A DNA stretch of 37,006 bases from Gryganskiella cystojenkinii (lineage: Eukaryota > Mortierellomycota > Mortierellomycetes > Mortierellales > Mortierellaceae). Of this stretch, positions 31,201 through 37,006 are shown one piece after another. Location of the stretch: positions 21,057 through 58,062 of the forward strand of contig JAAAIG010000139.1 in the NCBI GenBank assembly GCA_015852425.1, written 5' to 3'. The position numbers and the translations under genes are program-made. How positions within the stretch are numbered: position 1 is the stretch's first letter; the number at the start of each line of letters is the position of its first letter. The notes below the pieces were generated by a model, which was not told the origin of the DNA, did no database searches, and saw only the letters and a program-made list of their open reading frames with translations.

Positions 31201-33515
31201 TGATCAAATTTAGTATATGAACAATGTGGCGTAGTATGCAGAATTTTGTGACAAACCATAATGAGAACAGGAGCTTACAAAGGTCAACCGATTGGCGTCA
31301 GGGGCCCACGATACAGCGGTGACGGCTGAAGCATGCTTATGTCTAAGAAAACGAAAAATAGGGAGCGACGAGTAGAAACGAAAGCATGCAGTCAGAATAT
31401 TAATGAGACTTGAACCCCTTACTCTTTCTCACGCGTCCTCTCTTCGGCGCAAAAAGGCTTCATGCTTACTTTTCCATTGGCTTTTCTTTTTCCTTGTATT
31501 GCCAAACACAGACCTCAGCCTTGGAAGAGGCCGCGGCCAAGAATTTTCCGTTGGGCGACCAAGCCAGGCGTTCGACATGCTGATCGAGAAAAAAAAATCA
31601 GGTAATCATATTAGGCCTTTGTCGTTTGTCATCCTCCTGAAAGTTTTCTGGTCCTTCTTGCGTCAATACGCTTACCTCGTCGGATCCGGTCTTGTAAGTG
31701 AAAATTTTCTGCCAAATATCTCGACGACGAGTCTCAATATCTAAGAAACCCCAAGATATAAATCCGTGTCAGAACTTTGTTTTTTGTGATCTCTTTCGAA
31801 TATGACTCCATTGATAACAATGCAAGGCCAGCCTCTCCCGATCCTGCTACCTTTTTCTTTTCCCATTGCAAAGTATTCGCCAGAAGGGTGCCACGCAATA
31901 GGAATCTGCTTTTTAGAGCTAAGATTGGAGAGAAGTATTAACAGTGATCGGTAAGTTCACGAACGTCAGGATTAGCCCATTTTCCATAATTTACAGCCTC
32001 TCTGTGCCATCCAACCTACTCTGTTCCAGCTGGGGGTCCGACTTGAAGGTTATCGACAAATGTCTTTGACTGAGTCTTGATGTTCCAGATAATGACATGA
32101 CCATCGCAACCAGATGAGACCTAAAAGGAAAAAGTGCAGTAACAAAGGGACAAAATGTTAGTACTGGCATTCACCGCCAATATTATCGAATCTTATGGCG
32201 AATAGAGATGTTGAAAACAACGACCGATGAAAATGTGTTTTCTGACTGTCATTACCAAGAATTCTCCCTTTGGATCAAATGACAGATTACTGAGGGCCTT
32301 TTTGTGACCCTTCAAGGCATAGCTATCCTCGCGCTCGTCCAAGACAATGATCTTTAGATCCGCTGATCTAATTGACGGTAAAGCCCCATTACAGAATTTC
32401 TGATAGGTAAGTATGTCAAAGTAGAAGAATCGAAATATAAACGCCAGACATCATTCATCTGCCTGTAAGATCCGTGTTCACGCACTCCGTTCCAACAGCC
32501 AAGAGTTTTTTGTTTGGTGAGACTGCCAGGCACCGAACTGCCAATTCATAGCGGACTACGAGACCGACAAACTCTTTGGACTCTAGATCGTATTGTCTGA
32601 TACAGCCATCGTTGGATCCTGTGTAGATGAATTCGGTCTACGGGGATCAAGAGTACGTTAGAATAAGAAACAACGACAACGAAACAAAAAAAAACGTTTT
32701 CCCTTGAGACGGCGGCCAAGCATGAGAAGCAGCGTTTTCTAGTCCGCTTACCGTGGCAGCAACGCAGGTGATGGGAGCGTCGGTTTCGATCTTATCTCCG
32801 ATCGACTTGAACTGTCCTTCTTCTTGAGGGAATAGGTGGATATGGTCATCATCCGAGGTAGTAATGACGTATCTAAAGACAGAGAGAGAAAGAGGGAAAG
32901 AAAGAGAAAGGGAAGAGGCAGCATACCAGAGTGAGTCCACTTGCATGCGCGCACTTGGTAGCACAATGTAGCACACCGAGCGCATTGTGTGAAAGGGACG
33001 AGAAAGAAGTTAAAGTACCTTCCATCGGGTGTGTAGGCAAGACCGGTGATCTCTGAGGAATGAGCCCAACGGGAAATGACCTTTGGAGCCATGTCTGGGA
33101 TGTCGATGGGTGAAAAGTGCAATGGAAGAAGACAGGCCGTGTTTTGGAAGATGACGAAAAGAAAACAATGGCCGAGAGAAGGGGAGACCTGCCTCGAGTG
33201 TTCAGGTCGCGTTCCTGGACTGCTGTGGCTTAAATTAAACGCGTGCACTATTTACTTATTTATACATTGTGGCTGGATCGCGGGGTTGGAAAAAACCCCT
33301 GCGCGATGGGCACTTCTTTTCTCGTTGTGAAAAAACTTTGTCGACTAGAGACGGGGTATCACCCGATATTTATTCACATAGTTCGTCGTAGCCATGTCTG
33401 TCACGCACAATGGGATATGATAGCGACAACAGTTGTGAGCCAAACATGATTGTAAAAAGCACAAGGACTTACCTTCATACTTGACAGCCGTTGTCGTTGT
33501 TCCAAGAGTGGACAT
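28282..33515 (-). CDS. CTF4: CTF4/Mcl1/WDHD1 replisome adaptor
   Basis: This trimeric hub links CMG helicase to DNA polymerase alpha-primase and other partners. Exons: 33515-33473, 33094-33019, 32872-32752, 32637-32486, 32367-32256, 32120-32020, 31918-31851, 31740-31676, 31579-31470, 31342-31279, 31171-30814, 30708-30574, 30451-30320, 30213-29486, 29352-28282, giving 1111 residues in frame throughout. Residues about 15-325 are WD40 repeats (HSSEITGLAYTPDGR, EFIYTGSNDGCIRQYD, VERLAWSPNGKFLAAAS, AVTAVSWAPDANRLTFAD). An acidic linker follows (SLFDDTAKEDR to VDDED). The SepB/Mcl1 middle domain covers about 390-700 (KELHPRFQSGST, FNMFGSISTL, VTWLGFSEGGIPAFYDDNGV). Near 755-800 is the helical C-terminal block (KIEDLAAMLVNIGAF). 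The tail is disordered, with a PIP-like QKTLDVFS at 978-985 and no HMG box. Exon 1 is only 43 nt; translation could instead begin at the Met at 33092. Confidence 0.93.
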
Positions 33516-33685
33516 TTTGGTGGCAACAGAGAGTCCACGTGACACTTTTTTTTTTAAAAAAAAAAAAAAAAAGCTTTAAAAGGGTCCGTCCACTCGAAAA
33601 CGTTCTCTTCTTTTCAGTCGGCTTTCATTCATTTCGTTGCCATCACCTCTCCCCTCTCATCATACATCACCACATATAACAGAAC
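33516..33685. promoter_or_regulatory. Bidirectional promoter of CTF4 and the asparaginase gene
   Basis: Two divergent ATGs are 170 bp apart, so the core promoters must overlap or interlock. The region holds a CACGTG E-box at 33536-33541 (GTCACGTG read on the minus strand, a Cbf1/bHLH-type core) and a T10-A17 tract. The large first intron of CTF4 (33095-33472, 378 nt) may hold further control sequence. Confidence 0.6.
33546..33572. repeat. T10-A17 tract
   Basis: Poly(dT) runs directly into poly(dA) in the middle of the divergent promoter. Such stiff tracts are known to exclude nucleosomes in fungal promoters. Its length is also prone to sequencing error. Confidence 0.9.
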
Positions 33686-36600
33686 ATGCAACAACATCAT
33701 GCAGACAGTCTCGACACGATCGCTTTCGAGAATGCCGCCGTCGACTACCAACTCTCGCAATTCATCGACGAGATGCTCCCCTGTGGTACGAACCTGGTTT
33801 TTAGCTTCTTTTCGCTCGTTTGTATTTTCTGGCCTAATATTGCAACATAGTCTCATACGGATACAACATTCCTTTTTTGTCCTGCATTCTGCAGAGGTCT
33901 CTCGTGTCCTTGTGATCTATACCGGAGGCACGATCGGCATGAGCAACACCAAACAACATGGTTATATTCCTGTCCCAAACTTCCTGGCAGAGACCCTTTC
34001 AAATCAATCCCGATTCCATGATCTGCCCTCACTCAATTCGGTCTTTGGGCGACTCTCACGCACAAGCTCCAATGTCGATCTCGAATCCCTCCCTAACAAC
34101 AACTCGCTGAACAAACATCTTGATCCGGCCATGAACGGTCTCCTCAGTCACCATACCATCCCTCCTTCGCATGCGACCATCAACGGAACGCAATCCGGAG
34201 CGACTTTGCCTCCGAACACACCCGTGAACAAGATCCGTTTACCTTGCTTTAGTCATTTACCGGGTAGCCAAGGAAAGATCCCATCGTTGATTACGCCTCC
34301 ATCACTCTATGGGAAGCGGATCCGTTACTCGATTCTGGAGTACGATCCGCTGTTGGATTCCTGTAATATGACCATGACAGACTGGGTTCGGATCGCGACC
34401 GATATCGAGGCCAACTATGAGCTCTTTGATGCGTTCATTGTCCTTCATGGAACGGATACAATGGCCTACACAGCCAGTGCGTTGAGTTTCATGCTCGAGG
34501 ACCTTGGGTAAGTGACTCATTTCTGTACAGATGGCGGAAGGTCCGAAAGGGTTGGTTGGATTGTTGGCAGATTAATGGGGTTATTTTTGAAGTCTGCGCT
34601 GTTCCCCTTTCTTTCTTTTTTTCTTCGTTGTGTGCGTTGTATGGTTCCTTTTTTTTTTTGCCCTGCATCACTTTGTGTCTGTGCGCCCACGCGTGGATTT
34701 TTGGGGTCTTTTTTTTTTTTTTGTCTATGCCTGTCCTAGCTGCGCCTTGGAGATGAATTCTTCAGGGAAAAATCCTTTAATTTTTCACACGGTGGCGAAC
34801 AAAACATTTTTTTTCATTTTTTGAATCTCCTTCGTACCCACGGACTACGAACTCAAATATACTTTTTGTCTCTTTCCCCGCCTTTTTCTTTTTATTACAG
34901 CAAAACAGTCATCATTACTGGTTCTCAGGTACCAATCACAGAGATCAGGAACGATGCCATTGATAATCTTCTTGGCGCCTTGACCATTGCGGGCCATTTT
35001 GTCATTCCCGAAGTCTCGCTCTATTTCAGCAACAAGTTGTTTAGGGGCAACCGAAGCTCGAAAATGGACGCTATTGACTTTAATGCTTTCGACAGTCCCA
35101 ACCTGCCCCCTATCGTCAAGGTTGGCATCAATATTGGTAAATAGCGCTCATAGTGATAACAGTCATCCTGTGGAGGACCTTGTGCCGTGCTTTGCTAGTG
35201 TCTCTTTGCTGTTATGCTAATCACATTTCTTTCTTTTGTTAAAATGATTAGATGTGAACTGGTCCGAAGTTATTCGTCCTACTTCTTTGTCTCGTTTCCG
35301 TGCTCACAAGTCCATGAACGCAAACGTAGCCAGTTTGCGTTTGTTCCCTGGTATTACCGAGTCCACCATCCGAACCTTCCTCGCCCCTCCAATCCAGGGG
35401 GTTGTCCTCGAGACCTATGGTGCCGGAAACGCACCCTCGACTCGCGCTGACCTGATCGCGGCTCTCAAGGAGGCCAACGACCGTGGTGTCGTCATTGTCA
35501 ACTGCACTCAGTGTAAGTTGATTTACCCTATTGTACAGTTTCATTGTTTGAAATAGTGAAGCATGTCAACTCACGCCTATTTCCGTCTGTGTCCTCTGTT
35601 TCCATAGGCAAGCGCGGGCTAGTCACGGATGCTTACCAAACAGGAAAGGTCCTCTACAATGCCGGCGTGATCCCTGGAAACGACATGACCCCCGAGTGTG
35701 CCCTCACTAAGCTCTCCTACTTGCTCGGACATAACCTTCCCATCGACAAGGTTCGCGAGATGATGACCAAGAACCTGCGAGGAGAACTGACGGTGGTCCA
35801 GCCCCGTACCCGATTCAGTTACATCAACCGAACTCACTCGCTGTTGCAGCTCTTGTTCAGGGCCGCATCTCAGGGACTGCTCGCGAACGGTTCAACCCCC
35901 GCACCAGCCCAGGGTGGACTCTCTCTTCCAGACACGGCAGCCATGAGAGATTTGAAGTTGTTGGAACAAAACGAAAGAAGGAAGCATGAACTCGCACAAC
36001 AACTCGAGAAGCAGAGTGAATGGGATTCTGCGGTTGCTAAGGCAAACGTGGAAGTAGCAACGACCAACAACACCAACTATAACAACAATATCAGCGGCGC
36101 ACGGTTCCGTATTGCAAGCAACGACTCCGAGACCTCTTCCGAGGCCGGTGGCGAGAGGAGCGCTTCCCCTATCGCATCGGATGAGCATTTGGGTGTTGGA
36201 CCCCTGTCAACGGAGGATCAACGTTGGATCGAGAGAAGTCTCTACCCCCTCTTGATTTGTGGAGCCGCCGGCATTGGTGATCTCGAAGGTCTAAGCAAGC
36301 TCTGGGAAGTCATGGCGGACGGCCAGGGTCCGAACAAGGCATCACAGGATCTGGGCGTCGCTCACGATGGCTCCCAGGCTGGATTCCTTGGTGGGAGTGC
36401 CGTCATGGGTGGTGATGGTATCAGTTTGAGCAACGGTGATTGGGAGGGTCGGTCGCCTCTGCATATCGCCTGCAGTGCCGGTCATTTGGAGATTGTCAAG
36501 TTCCTGTTGAGTCACGGTGCCTCGATTCATAAGCGTGATCGATTGAACCATACCCCTCTTTACGATGCGGTCACTCGGAGTAGCAATTTGGATGTCGTCA

Positions 36601-36938
36601 AGGTCTTGAGAGAGACAGGCGCACATTTCAATGACTCGGAGGTCCAGGATTTGGGCTGGAAGTTGATGATAGCTGCGACGGAGGGGGATCTGAACCGGGT
36701 CTCGATGATTGCTGAGGCTGGATACGATCTCAACCGACCCTTGTTCGATCAACGGACGGTCTTGCATATCGCTGCTGCAGAGCATCGTCATGATGTGGTC
36801 GCGTATCTGGTCAAGAATTTCCCAGAGTTAGATCTGACTATTCAGGATCGTCTTGGCCGTACCTGTATTGACGAGGCGGGACAGTGTGACACCTGCCTTG
36901 ATCTTTTGAACACCGCTACTGTCAAGGTTGCAGCATAA
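33686..36938 (+). CDS. ASPG: Cytoplasmic L-asparaginase with C-terminal ankyrin repeats (ASPG-like)
   Basis: Hydrolyses L-asparagine to aspartate and ammonia. The family also includes the mammalian 60 kDa lysophospholipase/asparaginase. Exons: 33686-33785, 33895-34507, 34901-35136, 35252-35512, 35608-36938, giving 846 residues. The first catalytic motif TGGTIGM puts the nucleophile at Thr46. The second, HGTDT at 218-222, supplies Thr220-Asp221. The expected lysine is Lys292 in RSSKMDAIDFNAFDSPN. Further family stretches are TVIITGSQVPI and LETYGAGNAPS. Between the first and second motifs is an unusually long Ser/Asn/Pro-rich insert (about residues 65-165). After the catalytic domain comes a Glu/Lys/Gln-rich helical linker (about 513-555), a Ser-rich segment, then ankyrin repeats from about 682 (GRSPLHIACSAGHLEIVKFLLSHGA and following). 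There is no signal peptide, so it is probably cytosolic. Intron 2 is long (393 nt). Confidence 0.93.
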
Positions 36939-37006
36939 GGCTATCAATACCTTTTCTCATATCAATATCCACGCATGTAGATTTATATAGACACCTTGTC
37001 TTTCAA

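Noticed and set aside
1..37006. Mobile elements, tRNA, rRNA or CRISPR
   Set aside because: No transposase or reverse-transcriptase-like frame, no long terminal repeats, no tRNA T-loop signature in a foldable context and no spaced direct repeats were seen.

Overview
This window is a gene-dense stretch of a fungal nuclear genome. The protein-coding genes are cut by many short spliceosomal introns (I could place 54, mostly 87-150 nt, GT-AG, often with a CTAAC-like branch site), UTRs are T-rich or CT-rich, and intergenic gaps are short. Protein resemblance and gene structure suggest an early-diverging fungus, most likely Mucoromycota and perhaps Mortierellaceae. That placement is inference from style, not from a search. 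I see no transposon, CRISPR array, rRNA or tRNA gene. A run of 10 Ns marks one scaffold gap.

Layout, left to right. (1) 451-1962, minus: a low-complexity hypothetical protein with a conserved-looking basic C-terminus. (2) 1963-4864: a 2.9 kb stretch with no supportable gene. (3) 4865-9893, minus: CAND1, the cullin/SCF exchange factor, in 12 exons. (4) 10593-14260, plus: a UBP2-type ubiquitin-specific protease in 8 exons, divergent from CAND1. (5) 14722-17544, plus: an F-box/leucine-rich-repeat protein in a single exon. (6) 17716-22982, minus: TOF1/Swi1/Timeless, the fork protection subunit, in 13 exons. (7) 23269-26612, minus: the ER glucosidase II catalytic subunit (ROT2/GANAB), 5 exons. (8) 27021-28106, minus: URA3, orotidine-5'-phosphate decarboxylase, 3 exons. 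(9) 28282-33515, minus: CTF4/Mcl1/WDHD1, 15 exons. (10) 33686-36938, plus: a cytoplasmic asparaginase with C-terminal ankyrin repeats, 5 exons, divergent from CTF4.

Two functional groupings stand out. CAND1, the UBP2-like protease and the F-box/LRR protein are three consecutive genes that all belong to the ubiquitin/cullin system. TOF1 and CTF4 are two replisome components lying in the same four-gene minus-strand block, separated by ROT2 and URA3. All exon models were built by hand from splice motifs, and every model keeps an open reading frame across its junctions. The weakest points are the TOF1 exon 3/4 junction, the tiny first exon of CTF4 and the 3' end of the first gene.

I did not find an obvious new defence, mobile or biosynthetic system. 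The observations most worth following are the repeated proteasome-type GGTGGCAAA motif around CAND1/UBP2, the duplicated acidic motif in the TOF1 tail, an unfolded-protein-response-like site upstream of ROT2, a GC-AG intron in UBP2, and the conserved C-terminus of the first gene.
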